Assembly (NCBI RefSeq): GCF_014874095.1
Contig: NZ_JADBEB010000001.1
Span: 1,984,001-2,048,000 of the forward strand
Source of the DNA: Plantactinospora soyae
GTDB lineage: Bacteria; Actinomycetota; Actinomycetes; Mycobacteriales; Micromonosporaceae
DNA: 64,000 bases
Reading direction: 5' to 3'
The position numbers were made by a program, and so were the translations under genes. The notes under the pieces were generated by a model. It did not search any database. It was not told the origin of the DNA and saw only the letters and a program-made list of their open reading frames with translations. Below, piece after piece: positions 42,974 through 52,241 of the stretch (position 1 is its first letter; every line of letters starts with the position of its first letter).

Positions 42974-44469
42974 CCACGGCTCAGTCGGTCGGGGCCTCGG
43001 TCGATGTCGAGGCCCCGGCGCAGGATCCCCGGCGCTGGTGGGTGCTCGCCCTGCTCTCCGGCCTGTCGTTCATGATCCTGCTGGACATGACCGTGGTGAA
43101 CGTGGCGCTGCCCCGGATCCAGGACAGCCTGCGCTTCTCCGACTCCGGCCTGACCTGGGTGGTCAACGCGTACGTGCTGGCGGCCGGCGGCCTGCTGATC
43201 CTCGGCGGGCGGTTGGCCGACGTCTTCGGCCGGCGACGGCTGCTGCTGACCGGCGTCGTCATCTTCGCGGTCTCCTCCGCCGTCTGCGGTGCGGCCGTCT
43301 CCCCGGCGACGATGGTGGCTGGGCGGTTCGGCCAGGGCGTCGCCGAGGCGATCGCCGCTCCCGCGTCGCTCGGCCTGATCGCACTGCTCTTCACCGATCC
43401 GAAGGAACGGACGAAGGCGCTGGGGATCTGGAGCGGGCTCGTGGCGCTCGGCGGGACCTCGGGCTACGTCATCTCCGGTCTGCTGACCGACCTGACGTCG
43501 TGGCGCTGGATCTTCTTCATCAACCTGCCGGTCGCGGTGGTGGTGCTCCTGATCATGCCTCGGCTGGTCCGCGAGAGCCGGATGGTACGGGCGAAGAACG
43601 CCGGACTCGACCTCCCCGGGGCGATCACCCTGACGGCCGGCCTCGTCGCCATCGTCTACGGGCTGCTCCAGGCTGCCGAGCATCCGTGGGGATCCGCATC
43701 GGTGCTGATTCCGCTGGTGGCCGGAGTCTGTCTGCTCGCCGGGATGCTCGTGATCGAGCGTCGGGCGAAGGACCCGCTCATCCCGCTCGGCTTCTTCGCC
43801 AACCGGACCAGGACGGTCGTCAACGCCACCTCGCTGTTCTTCATGGCGGCGTTCATCTCGTACACCTTCATGCTGACCCTGTTCGAGCAGCACGTGTTGG
43901 GCTACACGCCGCTGGTCAGCGGGCTGGCCTGGCTGCCGCTCTCGGTGGCGATCGGGGCCGGCATCGGCCTCGGCGCCACGTTGACGCCCCGGCTCGGGGT
44001 CAAGGCGGTGACGTCCGCCGGCTTCGTCGGCGCCGGCATCGGGCTCCTGCTGACCAGCATGATCGATATCGACACCAGCTACCCGGGCGGGATCCTGCCG
44101 GGGATGATCGTGTTCGGGCTGTTCGCCGGGGCGACCATGCCGGCCGCGACCACCGCCGCGTTGCACGGGGTCACCGTCCAGGACTCCAGCCTGGCGTCCG
44201 GGGTGCAGAACACCATGCAACAGGTCGGTGGGGCGCTCGGCCTCGCCGTCCTGGTCACCCTCGCGCTGCGGTACAGCGGCGACGAGATTCAGCGTGGCGT
44301 GGATCCGCAGGTCGCGATGACCGAGGGGTACGCGCTGGCGCTGCGCGTCGGCGCCGCGCTGATGATCTTCGGCGGCCTGCTCGTCATGGTGCTGTTCGAG
44401 CGGGTCGACCCGGAACTGCGCGACCCGACGGCCGAGATCGTCGGGGAGACAACCGCCGGAAGGTCCTAG
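42970..44469 (+). CDS. MFS drug exporter, DHA2 (14-TM) family
   Basis: A 499-aa transporter of the EmrB/QacA type: DMTVVNVALPRIQDSL in TM1, GGRLADVFGRRRLL in loop 2-3, GTSGYVISGLLTD in TM5 and about 14 hydrophobic helices. GTG 42970 overlaps the VOC stop; the longer open frame upstream is not credible. Part of an AraC-VOC-MFS unit, likely small-molecule tolerance. A single leaderless promoter may serve VOC and MFS together. Confidence 0.92.
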   Translation: MTTAQSVGASVDVEAPAQDPRRWWVLALLSGLSFMILLDMTVVNVALPRIQDSLRFSDSGLTWVVNAYVLAAGGLLILGGRLADVFGRRRLLLTGVVIFAVSSAVCGAAVSPATMVAGRFGQGVAEAIAAPASLGLIALLFTDPKERTKALGIWSGLVALGGTSGYVISGLLTDLTSWRWIFFINLPVAVVVLLIMPRLVRESRMVRAKNAGLDLPGAITLTAGLVAIVYGLLQAAEHPWGSASVLIPLVAGVCLLAGMLVIERRAKDPLIPLGFFANRTRTVVNATSLFFMAAFISYTFMLTLFEQHVLGYTPLVSGLAWLPLSVAIGAGIGLGATLTPRLGVKAVTSAGFVGAGIGLLLTSMIDIDTSYPGGILPGMIVFGLFAGATMPAATTAALHGVTVQDSSLASGVQNTMQQVGGALGLAVLVTLALRYSGDEIQRGVDPQVAMTEGYALALRVGAALMIFGGLLVMVLFERVDPELRDPTAEIVGETTAGRS

Positions 44470-44480
44470 GCTTCCTCGGC

Positions 44481-44999
44481 GTGAGCATCAACGGGAACTG
44501 GTTGCGGGTGACACCGGCCGAGTTGGCGCGGGCCAAGGACGATCTCGACTGGGCGGAGGAGTTCGTCCAGGCCGCCGTGGCAGCCGAGGACGAGCGGCTG
44601 TGCGGCACCGACAAGGCGTGGCAGGCCTTCGAATTCCTGCTGGAGCGGCGCGGCTTCGACATCGAGATCGCGTACGGCGCCGAGTCGTTCGTCGAGACTC
44701 CCGACCTGGATCCGGACGACGAGGAATTCGTCGAGCCGGAGGTCGACTGGGGGTACGGGCCACCGCGTTACCTGACCCCGGAGCAGGTGGCCACGGCCGC
44801 GACGGAGTTGGCCGGTCTGACCGAGGACGATCTGATCCGTGGTGTCGATCCGGCGGAGCTGACCCGGGCGCAGATCTATCCGGATGTCTGGGACCGGCCC
44901 GACGAACTCCGCTGGGTCACCCACCACCTGCCGTACGTCCAGGACTATTTCGCCGCCGCCGCGAAGGACGGCGACGCCATCATCTGCTGGTTGGACTAG
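44481..44999 (+). CDS. DUF1877 (YfbM-like) protein
   Basis: A 172-aa acidic protein, MSINGNWLRVTPAELARAKDD, matching DUF1877/YfbM: an N-terminal segment naming this family, a central DKAWQAFEFLLERRGF-like helix, and C-terminal IYPDVWDR and YVQDYFAAAAKDGDAIICWLD. Cytosolic; function unknown. GTG 44481 has TAGGCT eight bases upstream. It stands 11 bp after the exporter stop. Confidence 0.85.
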   Translation: MSINGNWLRVTPAELARAKDDLDWAEEFVQAAVAAEDERLCGTDKAWQAFEFLLERRGFDIEIAYGAESFVETPDLDPDDEEFVEPEVDWGYGPPRYLTPEQVATAATELAGLTEDDLIRGVDPAELTRAQIYPDVWDRPDELRWVTHHLPYVQDYFAAAAKDGDAIICWLD

Positions 45000-45029
45000 G
45001 GTCTGCTGAGCCGTTGCTGCCTTCGGGCA

Positions 45030-45638
45030 TCAAGCCGGGCCGTTTGCGGCATAACACCGGACGGCCACCTTCTGCTCCGGGCTCCACTGCTGTTCGACTG
45101 TGGCCAGCAGCTGCCAGCCGAGCCTCTCGTACAGAGCCGCCGCCGCAGTGTCAGAAGCCACCACGTCGAGCACCGGATGCAAGCCACGATCCTGTGCTTC
45201 TCTGACAGCCTGCGCCATCAGCAGCGCACCGATCCCATGGCCGCGGGCCGACGGAGCGACGAACAGTCGGTTGACCACGGCGGTCGCGTCGATACTCACG
45301 CCTGCACGAGCGCTCCACAGCCGAGGTGCCGCGTCTCCCGCGTCGCTCCGGGACAAGCCGATATGGCCGGCTATGCGGCCATCCAGTTCCGCCACCCAGG
45401 AGGCGATGAGCGATGGCGGCGTGAGCCATGCGTCCGGGAAATCGGGCCAGTTCACCGGATAACCGTCGCGCTCATGGACCTCTGCCAACACCCGCACACA
45501 GTCACCGAGGTCGCGATCAGTCCGCTGTCGGACACTCGGGGGTACGTCCGCGCCGGACACGTTCTCGCTCTTCACTGCGGCATGGAAACACAGCCCAAGG
45601 CCCGTGACCAGCGACTTTCCTAGGCCGACGAGCCGCAT
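45030..45638 (-). CDS. GNAT family N-acetyltransferase
   Basis: A 202-aa GNAT protein: acetyl-CoA loop VAPSARGHGIGALLMAQAV with the Q/RxxGxG/A pattern, preceded by NRLFV and followed by LDVVASDTAAAALYERLGW. It transfers an acetyl group to an unknown amine. The first about 25 residues look non-conserved; GTG codons at 45572 or 45560 are plausible alternative starts. Its start is about 25 bp from the divergent VOC gene, with overlapping promoters around a CCTAGG sequence. Confidence 0.82.
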   Translation of the reverse strand: MRLVGLGKSLVTGLGLCFHAAVKSENVSGADVPPSVRQRTDRDLGDCVRVLAEVHERDGYPVNWPDFPDAWLTPPSLIASWVAELDGRIAGHIGLSRSDAGDAAPRLWSARAGVSIDATAVVNRLFVAPSARGHGIGALLMAQAVREAQDRGLHPVLDVVASDTAAAALYERLGWQLLATVEQQWSPEQKVAVRCYAANGPA

Positions 45639-45651
45639 CCTGGCTGGCGCC

Positions 45652-45663
45652 TAGGATCGGCTC
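45652..45663 (+). promoter_or_regulatory. Leaderless -10 of VOC gene (TAGGAT)
   Basis: TAGGAT (45652-45657) with exactly six bases to ATG 45664, in the short region shared with the divergent GNAT gene. Confidence 0.55.
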
Positions 45664-46041
45664 ATGATCGCTGACCTCCAGTGCGTCGTGCTGGACTGCC
45701 CCCACCCGATGGAACTTGCCGAGTTCTACCAGGCGCTCCTCGGCGGTGCCGTCAACCAACGGGATCAGCGATGGGCGCTCAGCAACGACTGGGCGACGTT
45801 ACACACGTCGTCTGGTCTCGTCCTGGCCTTCCAACGCGCATTGAATTACCAGCCACCGCAGTGGCCCGACCCGGCCCGGCCCCAGCAATTCCACCTGGAC
45901 TTCGGCGTTACGGACCTGGACCGCGCCCAAGAGCAGGTGCTGGCCCTGGGAGCAACGGTGTTGGACGAAGGAGTAGATAGACGCGGTTGGCGTATCTATG
46001 CCGACCCCGCAGGGCATCCGTTCTGCCTGGTCCGCCACTAA
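45664..46041 (+). CDS. VOC-family protein
   Basis: A 125-aa glyoxalase-like protein (MIADLQCVVLDCPHPMELAEFYQALLGG, then QFHLDFGVTDLDRAQEQVLALGATVLDEG and IYADPAGHPFCLVRH). The DPAGHPFCL end is typical of a glyoxalase-like subfamily common in actinobacteria. No catalytic assignment is possible. It is 18 bp before a HAD hydrolase gene. Confidence 0.88.
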   Translation: MIADLQCVVLDCPHPMELAEFYQALLGGAVNQRDQRWALSNDWATLHTSSGLVLAFQRALNYQPPQWPDPARPQQFHLDFGVTDLDRAQEQVLALGATVLDEGVDRRGWRIYADPAGHPFCLVRH

Positions 46042-46059
46042 CGGAACACGGCCTACGCT

Positions 46060-46710
46060 GTGCAGCGGTTGGTGCTCTTCGACCTGGACAACACGCTGGT
46101 GGACCGGGCGGCCGGTCTCCGGCTCTGGGCGCAGGAGTTCTGCGTACGGCGTGGTCTCGGCCAGGCCGACGTCGAGTGGATGGTGGAGGCGGACGGAGAC
46201 GGACTGGTGCCGAAGGAGATCTTCTTCGGCGAGCTACGCGACCGGTTCCGGCTGCCGGACTCGGTGTCGAGCCTGTGGGCGCAGTACCGGGTACGTCATC
46301 CCGCCCTGATTCCGGTCTTTCCCGGTGTCCCCGCCGGCCTTACCCGGCTGAGGGCCGAGGGCTGGAAGGTCGGCCTGGTCACCAACGGCTTCGCCGACGT
46401 ACAACTGCGCACGATCACCGGTAGCGGGATGGGCGCGTACCTGGATGGTTGGGCGATCTCCGGCGCCGAGGACGTACGCAAGCCGGACCGGCGGTTGTTC
46501 GAGATCGCCGCGCGGCGGTGTGGCACCACCTTGTCCGATGGTGGCTGGATGATCGGTGACAGCGCGACATCGGATGTCGGCGGCGGCCAGGCGGCCGGGC
46601 TGCGAACCGTTTGGGTCGACCGGGGTGGTGCCTGGCCGAGCGGCTTGCCCGTGCCCGACCACGTCACGCCCAGCGTGGTGGAGGCGTTCGCGGTCCTGCT
46701 CGCCGGATAG
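46060..46710 (+). CDS. HAD-family hydrolase
   Basis: A 216-aa HAD-superfamily hydrolase with motif I FDLDNTL (Asp8, Asp10), motif II in VGLVTNG, motif III Lys in EDVRKPDRRLFE, and motif IV IGDSATSDVGGGQAAG. The cap is short helical, as in subfamily IA phosphatases/dehalogenases. Substrate unknown. GTG start at 46060; the -10 is unclear because TACGCT abuts the start. Confidence 0.9.
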   Translation: MQRLVLFDLDNTLVDRAAGLRLWAQEFCVRRGLGQADVEWMVEADGDGLVPKEIFFGELRDRFRLPDSVSSLWAQYRVRHPALIPVFPGVPAGLTRLRAEGWKVGLVTNGFADVQLRTITGSGMGAYLDGWAISGAEDVRKPDRRLFEIAARRCGTTLSDGGWMIGDSATSDVGGGQAAGLRTVWVDRGGAWPSGLPVPDHVTPSVVEAFAVLLAG

Positions 46711-46791
46711 CCGGCCCAGACACCGACGCCCGCCACCCGAGCCTCCAGGTCCGCCAGGTCATGCCCGCGACCGGCGGGTCCAGGCCGTGTT

Positions 46792-47694
46792 TTAGGTAGC
46801 GGGTGAGTCTTGGGCGGATAGCTCTATGGCCAGTTCCTCACAGCGCAGGCGGGCTGGGGAGAAGTCGTAGGGCATCTTGCCGACGGCTTCAAGTACGCTC
46901 ATCTCCCGCCTGCCAGAGCTGAAGTCGGCCTCGTCCTCGCCGTGATCGGCGGTAGCAGGGTGCAAAGTGTCCCAGGCGTCGAAGAGGGCATCGTCGTCCC
47001 TATCCAGGCCGGACTCCTCGATGACGGCCTGCAGGGCGCTTTCGAAGGCGTGCCGCTCGGCGGCCACTTGCGCCACCCGTGGATCATCGACGGCGACGCT
47101 GTCATCGAGTGCCTCCTCGGCGGCATCGATGCGGTCGGAATCCTCCCGCAGAGTGGGATGCGTGGCCAGGGCGACGAAGCGGGTGGCCTGGACGGCCGCG
47201 CCGAGCGGGCCGAAGATCCGCTCAGTGACCAGCAGAGCGTCCAGGTCCGCCTGACGCAGGGAGCCTTCGGGCAGGCTCTTGAGGCGTTCGGTGACGAAGT
47301 CGGAGAGCAGGCCCATCCGGCTGCCTTCGGTGCGCATCCGCTGCACGGCGGTCCGTTGCCGCCGCAATTCCGCCTCCTGCTCGGCGAGGGTTTCCTCCAA
47401 GCGCTCCAGGATGCCCGCGATACCGTCTCCGCTGTCCGCACCGGCGGAAGCCGTGCCGGTGGTAAAGGCGTCACGGATGTCGTCCAGGGCGATCCCGGCG
47501 TCGGCCATCTTGCGAATCCACAGCAGGCGGATCATGTCCTCGTACCCGTAGCGGCGGCGGTTGTCACCGCCCCGCTCAGGCTCGGGGAGCAGGCCGATCT
47601 CGTGGTAATGGCGAATCGCCCGTGGCGTGCTGCCGGCGAAGGCCGCCGCGTCACCGATCTTGACCTGGCGGGGTGGCATGAAAGACGAATGCAT
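46792..47694 (-). CDS. MerR-family transcriptional regulator
   Basis: A 300-aa regulator from ATG 47694 (ATG 47679 is an alternative). The N-terminal MerR HTH (VKIGDAAAFAGSTPRAIRHYHEIGLLPEPERGGDNRRRYGYEDMIRLLWIRKMADAGI) is followed by a coiled coil and a 170-residue helical C-terminal region that may bind a ligand. It converges on the HAD gene and has a gtcc-act-ggac dyad upstream (47730-47740), probably its own operator. Target genes are not evident; the Bcr-type exporter gene lies behind it. Confidence 0.87.
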   Translation of the reverse strand: MHSSFMPPRQVKIGDAAAFAGSTPRAIRHYHEIGLLPEPERGGDNRRRYGYEDMIRLLWIRKMADAGIALDDIRDAFTTGTASAGADSGDGIAGILERLEETLAEQEAELRRQRTAVQRMRTEGSRMGLLSDFVTERLKSLPEGSLRQADLDALLVTERIFGPLGAAVQATRFVALATHPTLREDSDRIDAAEEALDDSVAVDDPRVAQVAAERHAFESALQAVIEESGLDRDDDALFDAWDTLHPATADHGEDEADFSSGRREMSVLEAVGKMPYDFSPARLRCEELAIELSAQDSPAT

Positions 47695-47729
47695 GAGGAG
47701 CGACCTTTCCTCAAGGGATCGGGACGTAA

Positions 47730-47740
47730 GTCCACTGGAC
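47730..47740. promoter_or_regulatory. Small dyad upstream of merR gene
   Basis: gtcc-act-ggac, 36 bp upstream of the MerR ATG and near a TTGCAC on the minus strand. MerR proteins bind such dyads in long promoter spacers; spacing was judged by eye. Confidence 0.3.
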
Positions 47741-47782
47741 CACATGCCGCTACGGAAGGTGCAACCCCGTACACACCACGGT

Positions 47783-49168
47783 CTAGCCGGCTACCGCCGG
47801 GCGTCGGGTGAACCGCAGGGCAAGGCAGGCGAGCCCGACGCAGACGGTCATGCCGAGGAAGAGCGGTTCGGCGACGTCCCGTCCACCGAGGCCCATCAGC
47901 GGTGCGACGGTCGCGGCGAGAACGGCCTGCAACGTGCCGAGCACCGCCGATCCGGTCCCGGCGGCGTGCGGAACCCGTTGGATCGCCAGCGCGGTCGCGT
48001 TCCCCATCATCATGCCCAGCCCGACGAAGAAGAGCAGCAGCGGTCCGAGTACGACGATCCGGTCGAGCTGCCCGGCCAGCGTGACGCCCAGCAGGGCGGC
48101 GCTGCTGGTGAGCATCGCGGCCAGGCCGGTCCGGAGCAGGGTCACCGGGGAGATCCGGCCGACTATCTTGGCGTTCACCGCGCTGCTCAGGGTGGCGACG
48201 AGTGCTCCGGCGGCGAACGCCACGGAGGCCTGTCCGACGGTGAGGCGCAGGACGTACTGGAGGAAGAAGGGCGAGGCGGCGATGTAGCAGAACAGGGCCG
48301 CGAAACCGAAACCGAACGCGAACGTGTAGCCGAGATAGATCCGGTCGCGCAGCAGCGACCGCGCGGTGGCCAGGGTGGATCGCAGGCCGCCGGCATGCCG
48401 CCGCTCCGGCGGCAGACTCTCCGGTACGGCGACCAGCGTGATCAGGAAGGTCAGCAGCGAACCGGCGGCGAGGACCCCGAACACCGCCCGCCAACCGGCG
48501 GCGCTGATCACGGCACCACCGATCAGGGGTGCGACGATCGGGGCGATCCCGCCGAGCGCCATCAGGATGCCGAACATCCGGGCGGCGGCAGGACCCTTGG
48601 CGGTGTCGGAGACGACGGCGCGACCGACGACCACTCCGGCCGCCCCGCTGAATCCCATCAGGAACCGCAGTACGGTCAGCGACTCCAGCGAGGGAGCGAT
48701 CGCGCACGCGGCGGCGGATGCCGCGCACAGGGCCGTACCGGTGAGGATCAGGATCCGCCGGCCGTACCGGTCGGAGAGCGGGCCGAGCACGAGCTGCCCG
48801 AGTGCCAGGCCGACCAGGAAAGCGGTGAGGGTGAGCTGGATGCCGGACGGGTCGGTCCGGAACTCCTCGGCCATCAGCGGGAACGCCGGCAGGTACATGT
48901 CGATGCCCATCGGGGGCACGAAGGCCAGCAGCACCAGCGCGACGGTGAGCAGCACCGGCAGTCCGGCGGGCCGTACCGGGCTCGGCTCCGCTGGCGACGG
49001 CTCCGGTGGCGAGGGCTCCGCCGGCGGCGGCTCCGATGGAAGCTGCTGCGCCGGGTTCGGGTGCGCCGGGATCGACTGGGACGGAAGTGGCTCCGGCGAA
49101 AGCGGCTGCGGGGGAATCGAGGGAATCGGCGGACTCGACTGCTCGCTTCGCGAGGGGGTGGAAGTCAC
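47783..49168 (-). CDS. MFS exporter, Bcr/CflA family
   Basis: A 461-aa transporter with a 65-residue Pro/Ser/Glu-rich disordered N-terminus before TM1. Features are PPMGIDMYLPAFPLMAEEF (Bcr/CflA signature), GPLSDRYGRRILILTG, and about 12 helices. The family exports bicyclomycin-, chloramphenicol- and sulfonamide-like compounds, though substrates vary. GTG 49168 has TAATTT six bases upstream. It diverges from a MarR gene across an AT-rich operator region, so MarR probably represses it. Confidence 0.92.
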   Translation of the reverse strand: MTSTPSRSEQSSPPIPSIPPQPLSPEPLPSQSIPAHPNPAQQLPSEPPPAEPSPPEPSPAEPSPVRPAGLPVLLTVALVLLAFVPPMGIDMYLPAFPLMAEEFRTDPSGIQLTLTAFLVGLALGQLVLGPLSDRYGRRILILTGTALCAASAAACAIAPSLESLTVLRFLMGFSGAAGVVVGRAVVSDTAKGPAAARMFGILMALGGIAPIVAPLIGGAVISAAGWRAVFGVLAAGSLLTFLITLVAVPESLPPERRHAGGLRSTLATARSLLRDRIYLGYTFAFGFGFAALFCYIAASPFFLQYVLRLTVGQASVAFAAGALVATLSSAVNAKIVGRISPVTLLRTGLAAMLTSSAALLGVTLAGQLDRIVVLGPLLLFFVGLGMMMGNATALAIQRVPHAAGTGSAVLGTLQAVLAATVAPLMGLGGRDVAEPLFLGMTVCVGLACLALRFTRRPAVAG

Positions 49169-49175
49169 GGCAGGA

Positions 49176-49213
49176 AATTACTATAACTATATAAGTATGT
49201 CTACCGGTACCCT
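49176..49213. promoter_or_regulatory. AT-rich divergent promoter/operator (Bcr exporter-MarR)
   Basis: About 25 bp of A/T-rich sequence (49176-49200) in GC-rich DNA between the two starts. It contains a leaderless -10 for each gene: TACCCT (49208-49213) six bases before the marR GTG at 49220, and TAATTT on the minus strand six bases before the exporter GTG. A MarR operator is expected here; I found no perfect palindrome. Confidence 0.55.
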
Positions 49214-49219
49214 CGTGAA

Positions 49220-49705
49220 GTGAAACGAGTGATGGACGCGGACGAGACGGTTCTCCGGGAGGCGAGGGCACTCGTACCAGTCCTGTACCAACTGGGCCGG
49301 GTGATGCGGCTCCAGGGCGTCGACGAGGCCGGGCTGGGCCAGTTGCCACCCTCGGAACTCGAGGTGCTCCGGTACGTCCTCGAAACTCCCGGCGTCTCCG
49401 TGAGCACCCTGGCCCGCGACCTTGGCCTGCACGCCAGCAACGTGAGCGCGACCGTCCGCGCCCTGGTGGCCCGGGAACTGATCCGCCGCGAGCCCGACCC
49501 GAACGACCGACGCGCCGTACGGCTCCAGCCGACGGTCGACGCCGCGCACGGCTCGGCCCGGATCGAGGACTCCTGGGCCCGGATCTTCGCCGCCGCCCTG
49601 GACGACCTCACCGACGAGCAGCGTACGGCCGTCGCCAGCGCCGCTCCGGCGCTCGGTGCGCTCGCCGAACGCCTTCGGGTCCGGCGCGTCGCCGAGCGGG
49701 GCTGA
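49220..49705 (+). CDS. MarR-family regulator
   Basis: A 161-aa MarR protein with the winged HTH (LPPSELEVLRYVLETPGVSVSTLARDLGLHASNVSATVRALVARELIRREPDPNDRRAVRLQ; residues about 43-104) between dimerisation helices. GTG 49220 has TACCCT six bases upstream; ATG 49232 is an alternative. It diverges from the Bcr/CflA exporter gene, the probable target. Ligand unknown. Confidence 0.9.
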   Translation: MKRVMDADETVLREARALVPVLYQLGRVMRLQGVDEAGLGQLPPSELEVLRYVLETPGVSVSTLARDLGLHASNVSATVRALVARELIRREPDPNDRRAVRLQPTVDAAHGSARIEDSWARIFAAALDDLTDEQRTAVASAAPALGALAERLRVRRVAERG

Positions 49706-49840
49706 CGCGCACCTCCGCACGGCGCTTTTGGTCCGGTTGGCAGCCCGGACTGCCGGAAAGGGGGCTGACGTCCGACTCCCCAGAGTGTTTGCATGTGCGC
49801 CGAGGGCGACGAGCGGGCGTCGGCCCGGGGGAGGTCGACG

Positions 49841-52087
49841 ATGTTCCCGGTACTCGGGCGCGCGATGTGGCGGTGGCGCTGGCCGGTCCTGATCGGCTGG
49901 CTCGGACTGGTGCTGGCCGGGGCGACCCTCGGCGGCCAGGTCTTCGACCGGCTGTCCAGCACCGACAACCTGCGACCCGACGCCGAGTCGGAGCAGGCAG
50001 AGCGGCGGGTGGACGAACTCCTGCCCGAGGGGCCGATCGTGGTCGCGGTGGTCCGCGACCGGGACCCGTACGACCCCGCGCTGGTGGCCAGCGTCGGACA
50101 GGTCCGCGACGAACTGCTGGCCGTACCCGGGGTGAAGGCCGTCGAGGACCTCTACAACGCGGCGGGCGGACGGATCGGCGCCGACAACCGCAGCACCCTG
50201 GTCCAGGTCGAGTTGGCCGAAGGACTGGCCCCGGAGCAGCGGGAGCGGGCCGAGGACCGGGTCAGTGTCCTGCTCCGGCAGATCGACGCGCCCGAGGTGC
50301 TGGTCGGCGGGGAGAAGTTGGCCGAGCGCGCCTTCGCCGAGCAGGCGATCGAGGACGCGGCCGTCGGGGAGTCGATCGCGCTCGGCGTACTCCTGATCGC
50401 CCTCGTGGTGATCCTCGGCGGCCTGCTGGCCGGGCTGCTGCCGATGCTGGCCGCGCTCGCCGCCGTCGCGGTGACCCTGCTCGGCCTGTACGGGCTCAGC
50501 ACCGTGACCGGGATCAGCGAGTTCACCCTCAACGTGGTCACGCTGCTGGGCATCGGCCTGACCGTGGACTACGCGCTGCTGCTGGTGGCCAGGTTCCGGG
50601 AGGAACGGGCCGCAGCCGTTGCCGCCGCCCGGGGGGACGGCGTCGTGGATCCGGGGATCCTGCTGGCCCGGACGATGGCGACCGCCGGCCGGGCCGTACT
50701 CGTCTCCGGCCTCGCGGTGGCGGTGGCGATGATCGGCCTGTACGCGTTCGCCGAACCGCTGCTCTCCGCGATGGCGCTCGGCGGCGCGGTCGCGGTGCTG
50801 CTCTCCACCCTGGCCGGACTGACCCTGCTGCCGGCGCTGATCGCGGTCGCCCACCGGCACATCCCCGCCCCCGGGTCCGACACCTGGGTACGCCGCGCGC
50901 TGGCCGCGACCCGCCGGCGGAAGAACCCCGTCGACGGCCCGGGGCTGCTCGGACGCCTGGCCGGGTACGCCCAGCGGAAACCGGGACCGGTGGCGTTCAC
51001 CGTCACGGCCGGTCTGCTGCTGCTCTCCCTGCCGTTCCTGTTCGGCGCCAACCTGGCCAACTCCGACGCCCGCGCACTGCCCCGGTCGATGGAGGCCCGG
51101 CAGGTGCACGACGTGCTGCTCCGGGACTTCGAGGCGGGTCGGGCGGCGCCGGTGACCGTGGTGGTGGAGGCCGATCCGGCCAGTGCCGAGGTCCGTGACC
51201 TGATGAACCAGCTCAACGTCCTGCCCCAGGTGATCAGGATGCAGCCCCGACCCGACGTGCCGGGCGCCGCCGTGGTGATCGACCTGACTCCGAAGGGCAG
51301 CACCGGCGGGCCGGAGTCGCGGGAACTGGTCCGCGCGGTACGCGCCCTGGAGCAGCCCCTTCCGTTGCTGGTCGGAGGGCCGGCCGCCGAGTTGGTGGAC
51401 TACCGGTCGTCGGTGTCGGCGCGACTGCCGTTCGCCGTACTGGTGCTGTTGCTGGTCACCACCGTGCTGCTGTTCGCGCTCACCGGTTCGCTGGTCATCC
51501 CGGTGAAGGCCCTGGTGATGAACGCGCTGACCCTGCTCGCCACGCTCGGCGTGCTGGTCGTGGTGTTCCAGTGGGGTGTCGGCTCGGCCCTGCTCGGGGT
51601 GGAGTCCTGGGGAGCGATCGACCTCACCACCCCGGTGCTGCTGTTCGTCTTCGTCTTCGGCCTGTCGATGGACTACGAGGTGTTCCTGCTCGCCCGGATC
51701 CGGGAGGAGTGGGATCGCTGGTCGGACCTGCGTACGCCGGCCGCCCGGATCCGGGCCAGCCAGCGGGCGGTGCTGGCGGGGATCACCCGGACCGGTCCGG
51801 TGGTGACGGCGGCGGCGGTCTGCATCACCATCGTCTTCCTCGGATTCCTGCTCGGTGACCTGACCGCGGTCAAGGAGATCGGGTTCGGAATGGCGGTGGC
51901 GGTGCTGCTCGACGTGACGGTGGTCCGGGGTCTGCTGCTGCCGGCGGTGATGAGCCTGCTCGGGAAGTGGAACTGGTGGGCACCCGGGCCGCTGCGCCGG
52001 CTGCACCGACGATTCCTCGGCGGCGGACGACCGACGACACCCGCGCCCGTACCGACCCCACCGGAGCCGGTCCGGGCCGGACCGTGA
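49841..52087 (+). CDS. MMPL-family RND transporter
   Basis: A 748-aa membrane transporter. Two duplicated halves each begin with a TM and a large external loop, followed by five TMs. The essential Asp-Tyr pairs of MmpL proteins are in TVDYALLL (first half) and SMDYEVFLLARI (second half), so proton coupling is intact. MmpL proteins export lipids or lipophilic compounds. GGGGGAGG lies six bases before ATG 49841; the upstream ATG is less likely. No regulator or lipid synthesis gene adjoins directly. Confidence 0.92.
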   Translation: MFPVLGRAMWRWRWPVLIGWLGLVLAGATLGGQVFDRLSSTDNLRPDAESEQAERRVDELLPEGPIVVAVVRDRDPYDPALVASVGQVRDELLAVPGVKAVEDLYNAAGGRIGADNRSTLVQVELAEGLAPEQRERAEDRVSVLLRQIDAPEVLVGGEKLAERAFAEQAIEDAAVGESIALGVLLIALVVILGGLLAGLLPMLAALAAVAVTLLGLYGLSTVTGISEFTLNVVTLLGIGLTVDYALLLVARFREERAAAVAAARGDGVVDPGILLARTMATAGRAVLVSGLAVAVAMIGLYAFAEPLLSAMALGGAVAVLLSTLAGLTLLPALIAVAHRHIPAPGSDTWVRRALAATRRRKNPVDGPGLLGRLAGYAQRKPGPVAFTVTAGLLLLSLPFLFGANLANSDARALPRSMEARQVHDVLLRDFEAGRAAPVTVVVEADPASAEVRDLMNQLNVLPQVIRMQPRPDVPGAAVVIDLTPKGSTGGPESRELVRAVRALEQPLPLLVGGPAAELVDYRSSVSARLPFAVLVLLLVTTVLLFALTGSLVIPVKALVMNALTLLATLGVLVVVFQWGVGSALLGVESWGAIDLTTPVLLFVFVFGLSMDYEVFLLARIREEWDRWSDLRTPAARIRASQRAVLAGITRTGPVVTAAAVCITIVFLGFLLGDLTAVKEIGFGMAVAVLLDVTVVRGLLLPAVMSLLGKWNWWAPGPLRRLHRRFLGGGRPTTPAPVPTPPEPVRAGP

Positions 52088-52241
52088 CCCCGGTTTCATC
52101 GACGTACGGTAATGGTGTCGGCTCGCTCCGCTGCATCGTGGGAGCGTGCTCGGGGAAGCTGTCGGATATCTATGTCTTCCTCGGTCGGTAGCGCGACGCA
52201 TCGCTGCCGGCGTCGATCGAGGGTGCGTACTCTTCCTGGCC

